Source: Ascarosepion bandense (Eukaryota; Mollusca; Cephalopoda; Sepiida; Sepiidae). From it: a stretch of DNA of 64,000 nucleotides. Location: NCBI GenBank assembly GCA_037127315.1, contig JBBBDQ010001185.1:1640001-1704000 (forward strand), read 5' to 3'. The first letter of the stretch is position 1. Each line of letters opens with the position of its first letter. A program made the position numbers and the translations under genes. Below are positions 12,612 to 24,990 of this stretch, piece by piece. The notes below the pieces were generated by a model, which searched no databases, had not been told where the DNA came from, and saw nothing but the letters and a program-made list of their open reading frames with translations.

Positions 12612-13427
12612 TATTTAAAAAATATGATGGACCGATGATTTGTATTAAACTTTTCAATTTTCGATTAGTAAATATATTCTTCCCTTAATAACTTAACGAC
12701 CTAGCATCTACAAGTCTTTGAAATATTTAAAAAATGTTTTTGAAACTTTATACATTATTGTGATTAAAAAAATGAAAACAATTCTTTTAAAATTTCATTA
12801 TTAATCGAAAAAAAATTTTTCTTCAGACTATAATTATATATTATTAAAGCAATTAAAAGCTTATCTAATAACATAATGTCATAGTGTTATTGCGTTTTTT
12901 ATTTTATTATTGAGAGTAGATTTTCTGAAAAAGAGGCTAAATACTTGAAAAAAATAATAGATGATTTACATTCCCCAATGAGTCCTCCGTTTAACCAATA
13001 AAACCAATTTTCACAACAAATTTTAATTTTTTTCAAATTTTATAAATTTACGTGGAGAGGAGTAACAGATATAAAAAAATATTTTTAAATTAAAACAAAA
13101 AATAATACTTTCAAAAATAATTTCATTCATTTGTGAATAAGTTCTGAAAGTTTCATTAAAATCTGTCAAATATTTGATTTTTGCAAGAAAATTCAATTGA
13201 ATGTGTTTGTTACCGGAAAAAATGAGTTACGCAACGATTTGGCTATCCGCTAATGAAAATAAAAACAAGATTTTTACCAAAATTTTGAACGTGTTAGAAA
13301 TGCTTAAAAAAGTTTAAAAAATAATTAAAAATAGCTTGATCTTTTCTCTTAATAATAACATAAACATTTTGATGAAAAAAGTTCGTTTTTATTAAATTTT
13401 TTGGGACATTGTTTTAGTGGAGGTACT
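12120..13427 (-). mobile_element. TIR element X, copy A (reverse orientation)
   Basis: This is the reverse complement of the repeat also found at 14130-15825 and 19610-20968. Its outer end at 13416-13426 is AGTGGAGGTAC, matching the terminal inverted repeat seen at the ends of other copies (20954-20968 and 38866-38880). The last part of the element, beyond about 12120, is missing. There is no coding capacity. It is a nonautonomous, AT-rich element of about 1.4-1.6 kb. Confidence 0.7.
12553..12609. repeat. (AC)n microsatellite inside TIR element copy A
   Basis: About 28 perfect AC units inserted or expanded inside copy A. The same place in copies B and C has no such tract. Confidence 0.95.
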
Positions 13428-14129
13428 TAAGTTCACTACTATAATGAGGGAATTTGCATAATTAAAAAAATGTTTTTATAAAGAGCTTATTTTTAACGAA
13501 TAAAATTCTAAAATCTAAAGGAAATATTTCATATTTCAAAATTTCATTCCACACTCAACAGAATTATTTAAAAGGGAAGAAAAAGGAGAACAACAAGGGC
13601 ACACAAGTCAACAAGTATAATAGAAGCACATCGGAATATTGTTCAAATATGTGTGTTTTCCTAGTGAATTGTATCATATATCAAACTACCCGAAAGATTG
13701 TCTGACACAGTTCGTTTATCAACGTGAGAAAACTAGAACACGACACAGGAATGTTGTTGCTGATACTGTATATGCGTCAAACTACTCAGCAACAGTGAAG
13801 TCGTTGACGTGAATTCACTCTGTTCATGCCTATATAAATGTAAGTAACATAACATTTAATTTTTTTTAAATTTAAGTCTCAGTTTTAAAAAAATATCAGA
13901 ATCGTCACATGTTCGTGCTAATAATAGGAATCATGCCAATAATTTTGTTGTATTCTTATAACCAAACTGCTTAGCGTGTAACTGTGACATCTGAGGTGGG
14001 TATGTCATTTTGATACTTTTTACTTTTTAAAAAACGAAGTAGGTTTCTTTAAAAAAAAAATTCCAAATTTTGATGAATTGAAAACAGTGAAAATTTACGA
14101 TAAACTATGGTAGGTAAATTGCTGTAAAA
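13428..14129. other. Spacer between inverted TIR element copies
   Basis: About 700 bp separating copies A and B. Two short near-repeats of the form TCAAACTACYC(G/A) occur at about 13682 and 13778. No gene is recognised. Confidence 0.5.
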
Positions 14130-15825
14130 CAGCATAGTATGAATAAAAAAAAGCCCCCAAAACATAATAAAAACGTACTTTTTCCATAAAAATGTTTATT
14201 TTAGGAAAGATCAAAAAATTTTTTAATTATTTTTAATTTTTTTTAATCCTTCTAACAGTCAAAACACGTTCGAAATTTTGGTAAAAAAAACAAAAACAAA
14301 CTTGTTTATATTTTAGTAACGAGAGTTTTACAATGAAAAATATACTATTACGTAAATGTAACTCAGATTTTTTCGGGTGACAAACACATTAATTTGGAAA
14401 TTCTTGCAAAAATCTAATAATCGTCGGATTTTTATGAAACTTTCAGGACATATTCACAAATGAATTAAATTATTTTAGAAATTATTGTTTTAAAAAGATC
14501 TTGGTAAAAATAATTTTTGTGCATATGTTACCCCCACTTCCACCTCCACGTAAATTCATGAAATTTTGTTGGAAAAAATTATTTTATTAGTTAAACGCAG
14601 AACTCATTGAGGAATGTAAATAGATCTATTATTTTTTTCAAACATTTTGCCTTTATTTCCGACAATATGCTTTCAATAGTAAAATAAAAAATTCAATAAA
14701 ACCATGATATTATTTAATTTGATAAGCTTTTAATTGCTTTAATAAATAGTATAAATTAAGGATATTAAAGTTACTTAAAAGTCTAAAGAAAACAAATTTT
14801 CGATTAATAATGAAATTTTAAAATAATTGTTTTCATTTTTTTAAAATTATAATTTTGAAAGTTTCAAAAACATTTTAAAATGATTTAAAGATTTGTCGTC
14901 GTTAGTGTATGAACTTATTAAATGAAGATTATATTTACTAACTGAAAATTGAAAAGTTTAATACAAATCGTCATGCCTTCGTATTTTTAAAATAGTTTTA
15001 TTTTTTTTTGTGTATTTAAAGTTCTTTTTTTGTATGGTAATTTCTGTTTACATTATGATGTGGATCCGATAGTGGGGCCACGAAAGAATAACTTGGACAA
15101 CGGATAATAGGTTTAACATATTGTATTTAACAAGGAAAATATATAACTACAAGAGTGGCAGTAAGCCACGCCTACCTGGCGGGTTGCTTCCGGAACTACT
15201 GCCCTGAGAGTATTAACCTTATAGTTTAAATAATTACTGGAAGAGTCTATAAGTGTCAGTAGGTACGCACCCACAACACCGGTCATGTGTTTCACGGTTT
15301 CTTCCCCTTACAGGAAAAACATTTGTACAATTATGTCTCTTGTGATTGCCGTACACTTATCGCATATCACATCTGTAATGCTGTCATCACATTTTAAATA
15401 AGGGGGAAAGGTCAGAAATTCAACTTTGTGTTTAAGAAATAGTTTATTTTAAATTTCATGCTATAAATAAGTAATACTTGTGTAAATCAGATGATTTAAC
15501 ATTAAATTTGATAATTTTCCAAAAATAATATGCCATAGATGTATATTTTATTTTTGCAAGATTTTTAAAACCCAGAATTAATTTTTCTTTACAAATGTGT
15601 CAATCGCTCAAAAATAGCTGAAAAACTGAAAAAAAAAAAAAAAGAATCTCAATATTTTAGATTCCAAACAATACAATCTCTGTTTGGAACACACTAAAGT
15701 ATTTTGCTTACTGGAAGTAGTAAATTTTACCATTTAGCTTTCAATTAAAACTAAAATAAAAGTTTAATGAAAATGTTTTATTTTTAAAAATTCAATTTAA
15801 AAGTTAGTTATCGAAAATGAGTGCA
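14130..15825 (+). mobile_element. TIR element X, copy B
   Basis: Same element as copy A in the opposite orientation, collinear over about 1.3 kb; it also matches copy C. It ends with AGTTAGTTATCGAAAATGAGTG, as copy C does. The left terminal repeat is eroded. A foreign segment (15055-15292) interrupts it, and a SINE is inserted directly at its right end. No open frame is conserved between copies. Confidence 0.7.
15055..15292. mobile_element. Unclassified insertion in TIR element copy B
   Basis: Copies A and C lack this more GC-rich 240 bp, so it is an insertion. It contains a TATATAACTACAAG-type block and the GC-rich segment CCACGCCTACCTGGCGGG. It may be an LTR fragment. Ends and target duplication could not be fixed. 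Confidence 0.45.
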
Positions 15826-15831
15826 TAAACT

Positions 15832-16106
15832 ATCAGTCAGTTAAGTGCCATGCGCGATACACGCTTGGGCGATCATGTCTCGAAAGAGACAAGACTGACT
15901 GGGCAGAAGATTATCCCGCAGTAGGTTGCCATTGCTTTCTGCGGTAGACTGGTTGCCGACCAAAGCTAACCCAATCTGTCCTATTATTTAACCCATTACT
16001 GGAGGGGAGGACGGATTAATACCTTTCCCAAGGGTATTTGCGCGTAAGTGAATGCAAGGAATTCATCTGGAATTCGAACTCGGTTCCCCGATTTCTCGTT
16101 CCAAGA
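15832..16106 (-). mobile_element. tRNA-derived SINE (family 1, copy 2)
   Basis: Reverse complement of the SINE at 10126-10430, including the B-box equivalent (GGAATTCGAACTCGG on the plus strand, 16070-16084) and the conserved body. It is truncated in the tRNA-like head, so the A box is lost. It is inserted next to the right end of TIR element copy B. Confidence 0.85.
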
Positions 16107-18258
16107 TCTTAATTTTTCGTTGTTTTCAATTCGATGTTATTATAACTATTAACATTTTCTTATACAAAGTCTTGACGATTGAAACGAGTTTTAATTTTTA
16201 TATTAGTCTTATGAAACCAGCAAAAAAACAAAAAACAAAAAAAAACAAAATTTCACACATCGTTGTGAATTTTTGTAAAAGTGAAGAGGGGAGTTGATTT
16301 TAATTAATTTCTTATCCGCTACAACACAAAGCCAATTATTTTATGTTGGCGTTCCGAGCTCATATCTGTTTTTCCCTGGATGAGACTCTGCCCTTCGGCA
16401 TAGCCTCGTCTGGGTTTCCTTTCGGAGAGTCCGACAAGTGAGAGCTCGTGGTGGAACTCTAAACTTGATTACATTATGGTGGTTATCTGCTGGCCCACTT
16501 CTCTCTAAAATGAAAGGGTTCCAGGCAGACCTTACCTTAAAGTTTTCGAAGACGTAAGTCCACCCCATTGATTGTACAATAGATACAAATAATAATAGAT
16601 ACGTTTTGAATTCAAAAACTGAATTTGAAACAATTTAGCTAGACAGAAATACTTTTTGGCTGTTATTTAACCGCTAATTCTAAAAAATATGAATTTTTAC
16701 AAATACAATGTAACAATTTTTATAAACCATTAGGTTTTCTTTAAAATACTCTTTTCTGAAAAGTACGAGTAATTGACAAACCTAGACGATTATAATATTT
16801 ATTTGTTTACACTTTATAATTAATTATTAATTTTAATAATTTTGTATTAATAACTAATAACGTTTTAATAGTAATATTCTTGAGTCGTTTTGAAATTATA
16901 AATTCGAGTATTTGTTATTACATTTTTTAATTAATATTGACTACTGTTTTCTATTTTTGACAGGGATTCTTTTTATTACAAGAAATGTACTTTATTAACA
17001 ATTCTCGCAGTTTAACTTCACTGATTAGAAAAGTCTATGATAAAAAATAAAGTAAACCACGAAGAAAATAGTATAAATCAATAAAAATACAAATTAAGAT
17101 TATTGGAAAAAAATGTTACCATTTGTACATTTGAAAAATTCAGTTTTTTCACCAAATATTAGATTGTGCAACTTTTAAAATTTCCATATGAAATTTTTTT
17201 TGAGAAATTTGTTAAGCCTAGTTAAGTGCCAAAAAACAAAATAAATAAAGCGTATCTGTATGAACTCCCGAAAAATAATAATAACAAAAAACTGAATTTT
17301 AAATAATTTGAATTTTTTTTACTAGTAAAATTTGGTTTTATTTAAAGATAATCCGTATGAAAAGAGAAATTGAATTCTATGTGTAAAAAGATTTATTAAA
17401 TTTTAAAACATTGGTACGTTGCCTTGTCATTCATCGAACCGCCATTATAGTTGAAAAATTTAAATATTTCTTAAAAATCCATTTGTCCTAGAGATGCGTT
17501 TGGAAGTTAGCAAATTCAAAGACTAAATCATTTCGTAAATCTAGCTACTAAATAGCGTGTAAAATGTTTATTTTAATTAAAATTTTAAACATCTTTTAAG
17601 ACAATAAACATTACAGAGGAACTTGAAGGAGAATGCAGTAATAGCAATATGAAGAGAAAATGTCCATTGTTCAATCTTGTTTGTTATTAATGCTTCGTTT
17701 TGGGAAACAAAAGGGGCCTTTAGTTATCTTTATATACGTGTGTAACAAAACACAATGTATACGAACAATGTATACAACATGAATATATGATATCTTTTGG
17801 ATGACAGCCTCCTGACGATAATTACAGGCGGCGAGACAAGCAGCTCGAAATTTGATAGCTTCCTTCTCATTCGGCTTTGTTAGCGAGAATAAGTCTATTC
17901 TCGCTCTGTCGACATGCAAGTAACTCAGAGATACATACTGAAAGCTGCTTTGAATTTTCTCAGTTTTAACTTCTTTTTGTAAGATTTGATATATTTATTA
18001 ATGCTTGTTTGTTTAAATTCCATAATTTTGTGTTACTTATTTTTACCAGGAATCACATGAGTCCCTCAATATTTGTTGGGAGTTAAATGTATCAAAAGCC
18101 CATTAAGATTTATTAAAAAATGTCCACACCTCGCAGTAAAAGTAGTGATTCACGCTACAAAGTGGTGACCGACCGAAGAGATATTCTCCTGGCTATATAT
18201 TAAAAAAAAGTTGCACATTACACTTTATTCAGACTTTTTCTTATGTTTCAGAGCAACG
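16107..18258. other. AT-rich sequence with one GC-richer block
   Basis: Mostly AT-rich and unannotated. The block 16330-16570 is clearly richer in G+C (contains CCCTTCGGCATAGCCTCGTC) and looks like an inserted repeat end, but no second copy or motif identifies it. 17650-17930 is another slightly GC-richer patch without recognisable coding sequence. Confidence 0.5.
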
Positions 18259-18572
18259 TGTGTATAGGGTTCTGACAGACCGCTACAACTGCTATCCCTC
18301 ATGCGATTTACGGCGATTTCACATTGTTATGGGGACTCACCCATATGACACATGAACTCGTCCAAACTATATAAGTAGCAGTTCTGCTTTGTAGAAGCAA
18401 TAGTAAGAATAAGATATAGAGGGTGGAATCTATTCCAGCAGATAACTCTGACAGCCAGACTAACCGTCACGCTAATCACTCATTGGTATATGTTTTTACT
18501 ACTGTCTTTGTAATATAGTTGTTTAACACTATTCTGTCTTTGTGTCTTCATTTCTGGACCCAACGGACCACA
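18259..18572 (+). mobile_element. Probable 5' LTR of a Ty3/gypsy element
   Basis: The block starts with TGTGTATAGGG, contains a TATA box (CTATATAAGTAGC, about 18366) and ends near CGGACCACA. It is followed at 18579-18592 by TTGGTGACGAGGTC, in the position and form of a tRNA primer-binding site. A gag remnant starts 200 bp downstream. A matching 3' LTR was not found, so the boundaries are approximate. Confidence 0.55.
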
Positions 18573-18779
18573 GCAACTTGGTGACGAGGTCACAACATAC
18601 ATCTAATTCCTTCCCCTTCCCTAATAGTTATAAGCTACTACTTCACCTACAGGAAGAGTTTATTACAGCCACAGTATTTTTGCTAGAGAGAGAGAGCCAC
18701 CAACTTCAGTGACAAAGACAATACGAATTTTTCTCTACAATAACATTTGAAAGAGAAGGACCGTCTGATGCTAATCTAT

Positions 18780-19280
18780 CGTTACATTTGCCACCGTTCA
18801 ACTTATTGAATATGCAGACATGGTTAGCTGCAACAACAGGCGATTTTTACGCAAGAAAAGTGACCTTAAAAAAGTAAAACAAACGAAATTTACCTACGTT
18901 GTTGAAAAAATTTCAACAGAAGTCACCCGTGAAATTCTGAATTGTTGAACGTAGTGCCTGAGCCGATTCCATACGACACGCTGAGACAAACTATCTTAAA
19001 CCGAACTGGTAAGTCCTAAAAAAAAAGAAGTTATCAAATCTTTTTATTAATTAATATTTTTAAAAACAGGAAGCCTTCACAACTCCCGAGACACATGAGG
19101 ATTAAAAAAAAAAAACAAACACTTTCTGTGAGAATATTTTGAGTCGGCTGTGATTAAATAATCTACCGAACAACGTAACCCAAATTTTAACGCTTTGGTT
19201 GGAAGACACCAACTTGCAGAAACTGGCAAGAACGGCTGACAAGATTTGTGGAAAGGCATGCATACAAAACATTAAGGTAA
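18780..19280 (+). pseudogene. Ty3/gypsy gag remnant
   Basis: Frames across the stretch read LHLPPFNLLNMQTWLAA (about 18785), KISTEVTREILN (about 18905) and WLEDTNLQKLARTADKICG (about 19195). This is the usual gypsy capsid order: PPF...W entry, VATEVRD-type middle, LADKI end. Stops and frameshifts interrupt it. TIR element copy C separates it from the matching pol region. Confidence 0.65.
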
Positions 19281-19609
19281 TCCAAAATATGTAATATAGG
19301 AATATGCTGTACCACTATAAATTTGGTACTCGTCTAAAAAGTGCACAAAGCCCTGTGCATTGGAGCCACTGATACAGGGGAGCGCCTATGTGATGACGGC
19401 CACTGTATATTTCGAAGAAAAGTCGTTCATTTTACATTCTTGACTCATGTCATAGATATCAATTTTTAGTTGATCTAGATTTCAAAATTAGAGTTATATT
19501 TCTGATACTAGAAGAAAAAAATAAAATAAAATAACACCAGCATCCAAGCATTGAACGGTACTAAAATTGACACACATGGAGGAAAATTTACTCACACTAA
19601 ATTTTGGAA

Positions 19610-20968
19610 TTCGACGATCAAATTATTTTTTTAAATTATTTTTTTAAAAATTTTTATCTTTTTTAATACGTTCGAAATTTTAGTAAAAGTCTTGATTTTG
19701 ATTTTCGTTTGCGGGTAACTAAATCGTTATGAGAGTTTTCAATAGATAATTAATACTACATAACTCACTTTTTTCTGTTGACGAACACATTCATTTGGAA
19801 ATTCTTGAAAAAATCAAATAATTTCGGATATTAATGAAACTTTTAAGAATTAACCACAAATTAATGAAATTACTTTTTGAAATGATTATTTTTAAGAAAT
19901 CTTGATAAAAATATGTTTTTTTACATCTTTGACCGCACTCCCCGTATATTCATGAAATTTCAAGAAATTAAATTATGTTGAGAAAATTGGTTTTATTTGT
20001 TAAACACAGGACTCATTAGGGAATGTAATTTTTTAAAAACATTTGGCCTTTATTTCCGAAAACCTGCCCCCAATAGTAAAATAAAAAATTCAATAAAATT
20101 ATGGCATTGTTTAAGTTGATATGCTTTTAATTGCTTTAATAAATAATATATATTAAAGCAATTATAGTCTGAAGAAAATAAAACTTCGATTAATAATAAC
20201 ATTTTAAAAGAATTGTTTTTATTTTTTTAAATTATAATAATTCATAAAGTTTCAAAATATTTTTAAGAATACTTCAACGATTTGTTGGCGTTAATTTATG
20301 AACTTATTGAGTAAAGATTATATTTACTAATCGAAAATTTAAAAAGTTTAATACAAATCGTCATGCCTTCGTATTTTTAGAATATTTCTTATTGAAGTTA
20401 TTTTTGTATTGTAATTTCTATGTGTATATTAAAAGATAATGTGTTTCACGGTTTCTTCTCCTTACAGAAAAACATTTGTACAATTATGTCACTTGTGATC
20501 GCCATACACTTATCTCGCATTTCTGGCTGTCATCACATGTCAAATATACGCAGAAAAGGCCAGAAAAATCAATACACTGTGTTTAAGAAATAGTTATATT
20601 CTGAATTTAATGACAAAAATAAGTAATACTTGAGTAAATCAGATTAATTTAACTTTAAATTTGTTAATTTTCGAAAAAAAGTGTCACAGATATATATATA
20701 TTATTTTTAATTTTTAAAACTGAGAATTATCTTTTGTTTAGAAATGTTTTGATCGCCCAAAAATGCCCGAAAAATTAAAAAAAATAATTTTAGATTCGAA
20801 TCAATATAATTTCTGTTTAAAATACACCAGAGTATTTTTGCTTACTGGAAATAGTAAATGTAATCCTTTAGCTTTTAATTAAAACTAAAATAAAAGTTTC
20901 AAGAAAACTTTTTTTATTTTAAAAATTCCGTTTAAAAGTTAGTTATCGAAATGAGTGGAGATACCTAC
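19610..20968 (+). mobile_element. TIR element X, copy C
   Basis: Collinear with copy B over most of its length. The right terminal inverted repeat AGTGGAGATACCTAC is intact at 20954-20968. The left end is not clearly delimited. It sits between gag (18780-19280) and pol (from 21300) of one gypsy copy, so it probably inserted into that element. Confidence 0.7.
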
Positions 20969-21299
20969 AAGACACTAATAGACAAGGAAACACAGCTAAA
21001 AATCCGTGGAAGTTTCCTCCAATGTCTTTCAACACGTTCAGCACGAGAGATTCATAGTGAAATTCTCCTTTTTTTCCCAGAGATTAAAACCCCATTCAGA
21101 TACAGAGACTAAGTATTACACATCGTTAAGCACTACATTCAAACGACTGGTAAACCGTCTCATCCTACCTCGCGGAGACTCAGTCCGGCAATTACAAATT
21201 CCAAAGAAAAAATTTCAGTACACGCTACAATCAGAAATAATTTGACCTTCCAAGAGCCAGTGATCGTCACTGTTACACATGATACCGAAAGCAGATTCT

Positions 21300-22960
21300 T
21301 CTGCTTGGTGCATATGTAGCGATTTTCAACGCTGTGGCGTACTACCATATTCCTGTCAAAGAAAGTTATAAATCCAAGACTGCTATCATCGCCCCTTTCG
21401 GCTTATTTGAATTCACCAGGATGGCGTTCGGTTTAAGAAACGCAGCTCTGTCTTTTCAAAGATAGATCGACTAATAATGAAAGTTTATCCTTCACATTCG
21501 CATACATAGACGACGTGTTAATAGCAAGCAAAAATACGCATAAATACCTGAAAAAATATTTTTGTTTGTTTTTGAACGCCTGCAGTATTTTGGACGTCAT
21601 CGTCAATAGATGCACATTTCTGGTGAAAAAAATTTCCATTTTTAGGACACGAAATACACGAAACAGGAATATCACCTCCATTTGAGAAGATTGCTGCTAT
21701 ACAAAATTTCCCACAAACAGAATCAACTCGACAACTTCGAGGGTTTATCGGCATGATAAATTCCTGTCGAAGATTTTCGTCACGTTATTCATCATTATTA
21801 GCATCATTAACAGACACACTGAAAAGCTCACAGAAAAAGAATACGAAAGTTTTACTTAAAACTTCTGCGTTAGGTGCTTTACACGAAGTAGAGAAACCCT
21901 TAGTAAAGACTAAATTATCTTACTGATGAGGTGAACGCGGTACTAACTTTAACAATAGGTGCCTTATCGAATGCTGTTGGTACCGTCTTATAACAATATT
22001 AACGATGAAACTAAACCAATTTTCTTTTATCTCTCAAGCCGAATTCATCACAGATAAAGTACAACACATTTTCTGGTATCAGATATGACCACTATATTTT
22101 AGAAAACCCTGAATTCAGGGTATTCACAAACTATAAGTCATTAACTTATGCCCTCTACAAATATTCGCCCCATGAAACAGGACATCTGGACTACATTTCA
22201 CAATTCACTTCGAACATGCGATATATAAAAGACGATATATAAAAGGCACTTTCCCATACTGTCATATCAATTTATACAGATAGTTTAAGCTACAAAAATA
22301 TCCCCGGTGAATAAAAGAATGAATCTAGACTTTTAAAAGTTAAAGAAAATACTTAATTGCAACTTGAAAACTTGCACATCAATTTCGGACATTCGACTTT
22401 CTTATGTGACATGGAAAAAGATTATGCTTGACATTATATACCTACATCGTTACGTAAAAAAAAATTTAAACCGGATTATCACAGCCTGGCAGACAAGCAA
22501 CCGACAAAGTGGTAACATATGGTTTTATATGACCCCTGAAATAAAAATTTTCACGCAACAATGCAATGTATCAAAAACATAAAATTAGGTCTCTGGAATT
22601 TAACAATGGGCGGTTTTGTATGTTTCCAAAATCTCCCATTGTTAAATTCCAGAGACCTAATGGTAGATTTAGTTATTTGCATATTGACATTGTTCAACTC
22701 CAATGCACATGGTTTCACCTATATTATCACCATAATGGACCATTTTAGCCGATGGTCTGCTGCTTCTTATTCGAAATGCTTCTACAGAGACTATTGTATA
22801 ACTTATATTGGACAGCTGGAACTATACATATGGAGTGCCATCTGTGATTACTACTAATGTTGAACATTTATAAAATAACAATAACAGCTTTTTGGGCAAT
22901 AACAGATTTTATTTCTTTATGGGAAGTAACCGTATTACAAAGTACAGTAAACCTCCCAAG
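21300..22960 (+). mobile_element. Decayed Ty3/gypsy pol (RT, RNase H, integrase)
   Basis: The RT palm runs from about 21320 (IPVKESYKSKTAIIAPFGLF, FGLRNAALSFQ) through an intact FAYIDDVLIASKN near 21500. A weak RNase H region (about 21930-22200) follows, then integrase core pieces at 22640-22790 (HIDIV, GFTYIITIMDHFSRWSAA) and a degraded second-aspartate block near 22845. Many stops and frameshifts are present. A 27-bp perfect inverted repeat interrupts the integrase start (22584-22661). It fits as the continuation of the LTR and gag at 18.3-19.3 kb. Confidence 0.8.
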
Positions 22961-23398
22961 GATTATTTATTTTCCGACTACAAACAATCGAGACCACTCA
23001 CCAACCATATTACAGGCTATTCCTTGAATAATTCATGTTCTAAAATTCAATTGCTAATTTTAACCATTCTTTGATCTTCTTAAAGATTAAACCTCCATTA
23101 ATTAAAGCAACTAAATTTTCCCAGGAAAGAATATACCGAAATGCAATATTTGGGGCCCAATTCAACGATAACGAGGCAACTGTTTTGCCTATTTTTAATA
23201 AATTGATTCTTTTTAATGTCGAAAAGCAACCAAAACAACACTACTTGAAAATTAAGAACTATACCTATTTTAGAATTGCCTGATATATTTTTGGTAATCA
23301 AATGTCTTCAAATATTTTCTCATATTCGTATAAAAATACTTTTATTGCAATAGTCATTCTTGTACTTCATTTCTTTGTGTATTTATTATGTACATACG

Positions 23399-23433
23399 TT
23401 TCTTTTCTGTTTCAGTGCAACATTTACACGACA
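23399..23433 (+). promoter_or_regulatory. Likely 3' splice site upstream of the P450 start
   Basis: TTTCTTTTCTGTTTCAG is followed by 18 bases and then the ATG at 23434. This fits an intron in the 5' untranslated region. The open frame upstream would then be intron sequence. No convincing donor was identified; GGTAAT near 23290 is one weak candidate. Confidence 0.55.
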
Positions 23434-24990
23434 ATGTGGCTGCTTTTACCAACCAATATTATCCACTATTATAAAGTCTTGTCTTCATTTTTGACATGGA
23501 CAAGCCTTTTTCAAACCCTTGCAGTTCTCCTACTTTTAAGATTTATTTACACCCAGTTCATTTATATTTACATATCTCCACTAAAAGACATACCCAGTTC
23601 AAATTTCGTTCCAATTGTTGGTTGTGTCCCAGCCGTGATGAAAACGGAAGCCTGTAAATTAGGTGAAATGTGGTTTCAGAAGTTAAAAACTCCTATTTCT
23701 CGTCATTTCTGGTTATTTGGTGAAGAGAGAATTGCAATAACAGACGCTGACCTTGCTAAACAGATTTTTATAAATAAATCCAAAATTTATCAGAAAGGAA
23801 AAGAAAACTATGATCTTCTAAGGCCTCTTTTAGGCAATGGCCTTGTTATGGCCGAGGGAATTGTTCATCACAAACACAAGAAACTTTGCAACAATTTCTT
23901 TAAAATAAACTCACTAAAAAATGTTGTGCCTATTTTTGATAAATTCGCAAAGGATCTGATCGACGTATGGTTGACAGAGATACATAAAATTCATTATCAA
24001 AATGAAAATGAATGTTTTGTCGAATTTTCTATAGAAAAAGAACTGACCAATTTCACCTTAGATGTCATTGGCAAATTTGCCTTTGACTATGATTTTAATG
24101 CCATACAACACTGTAATCATGAAATAACGGAGAACATGCGAAACATAATTGGAAATTTTGAGATAACCTGGGGTCTTATAATATTTAGCCTGTTTCCTAA
24201 TTTGAACACGAGTTATGCCGCTAACTACAAAAGGCAGATTGAAAAGGTTAACATTACTATTAATTCAGTAATTAAAAAAAAACGTGAAGCGCTAAAAGAA
24301 TTATCAGACGAGTCTCAAGCGACAAATTTATTGGAATCTCTTTTAATGGCCAAAGATGAAGAGACAGGAAACAAAATGGACGATCAACAAATCCGGGATG
24401 AAGTAATGACTTTTATGTTGGCAGGTCACGAAACGACTGGCATTACCTTAAACTGGTGCCTCTTGGAGGCAGCACGGCACCCAGAAATGCAACAAAAGAT
24501 CAGAGATGAATTTAATTCTGTCATAGCACATGGAAGTTCACTCTCATACGATGACTTGGAAAAGTTAACATATACAAAATGTTTTATTCAGGAGACTTTA
24601 CGAATGTATCCGGCAGCTCCTGCTATCGGTCGTCAAGCAGTAGAAGATAATTATCTTCAAGGTTATCTAATTCCTAAAGGTACAAATGTGGCTATCGACA
24701 TCAACGTCATTCACAAGAATCCTAAATATTGGGACGAGCCATACGAATTTCGCCCAGAAAGATTTTTTAACGCCTCTGCCATTTATCCATATTCCTATTT
24801 GCCATTCATTGCTGGCAGTCGCATGTGTATCGGCTACAAGTTCGCTATGTTAGAAATGACAACAGCTCTGGCTAGATTGGTAAGCAACTTTCAATTTGAA
24901 ACGATTCCAGGTGTTACTTATACAAGGATTCAAAAACTGACATTAAGACCAAATCCATCCCTCGTCTTACGTGTGAGAGAGATCAGCTAA
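23434..24990 (+). CDS. Cytochrome P450 monooxygenase
   Basis: A haem-thiolate monooxygenase, predicted to be anchored in the endoplasmic reticulum membrane by hydrophobic residues ~17-45, with the catalytic domain in the cytosol. Numbering from the ATG at 23434 (518 residues, the usual family length), the I-helix oxygen-activation motif is AGHETT (330-335), ExxR is ETLR (387-390), the PERF motif is 441-444, and the haem loop FIAGSRMCIG has its ligand Cys at 465. All key residues are intact. The frame is open from 23302 (562 residues), but 23399-23415 is a pyrimidine tract ending in CAG, a good 3' splice site, so the first 44 codons are probably intronic. The coding part has no intron. AATAAA signals lie at 25240 and 25348. 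Text of the helix K to haem region resembles the CYP4/CYP3 side; the substrate cannot be told. Neighbours are all transposons. Confidence 0.9.
   Translation: MWLLLPTNIIHYYKVLSSFLTWTSLFQTLAVLLLLRFIYTQFIYIYISPLKDIPSSNFVPIVGCVPAVMKTEACKLGEMWFQKLKTPISRHFWLFGEERIAITDADLAKQIFINKSKIYQKGKENYDLLRPLLGNGLVMAEGIVHHKHKKLCNNFFKINSLKNVVPIFDKFAKDLIDVWLTEIHKIHYQNENECFVEFSIEKELTNFTLDVIGKFAFDYDFNAIQHCNHEITENMRNIIGNFEITWGLIIFSLFPNLNTSYAANYKRQIEKVNITINSVIKKKREALKELSDESQATNLLESLLMAKDEETGNKMDDQQIRDEVMTFMLAGHETTGITLNWCLLEAARHPEMQQKIRDEFNSVIAHGSSLSYDDLEKLTYTKCFIQETLRMYPAAPAIGRQAVEDNYLQGYLIPKGTNVAIDINVIHKNPKYWDEPYEFRPERFFNASAIYPYSYLPFIAGSRMCIGYKFAMLEMTTALARLVSNFQFETIPGVTYTRIQKLTLRPNPSLVLRVREIS

Noticed and set aside
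23302..23433. First 44 codons of the long P450 frame as genuine N terminus
   Set aside because: A strong pyrimidine tract plus CAG lies inside them, and starting at 23434 gives the usual P450 length with a single N-terminal anchor.
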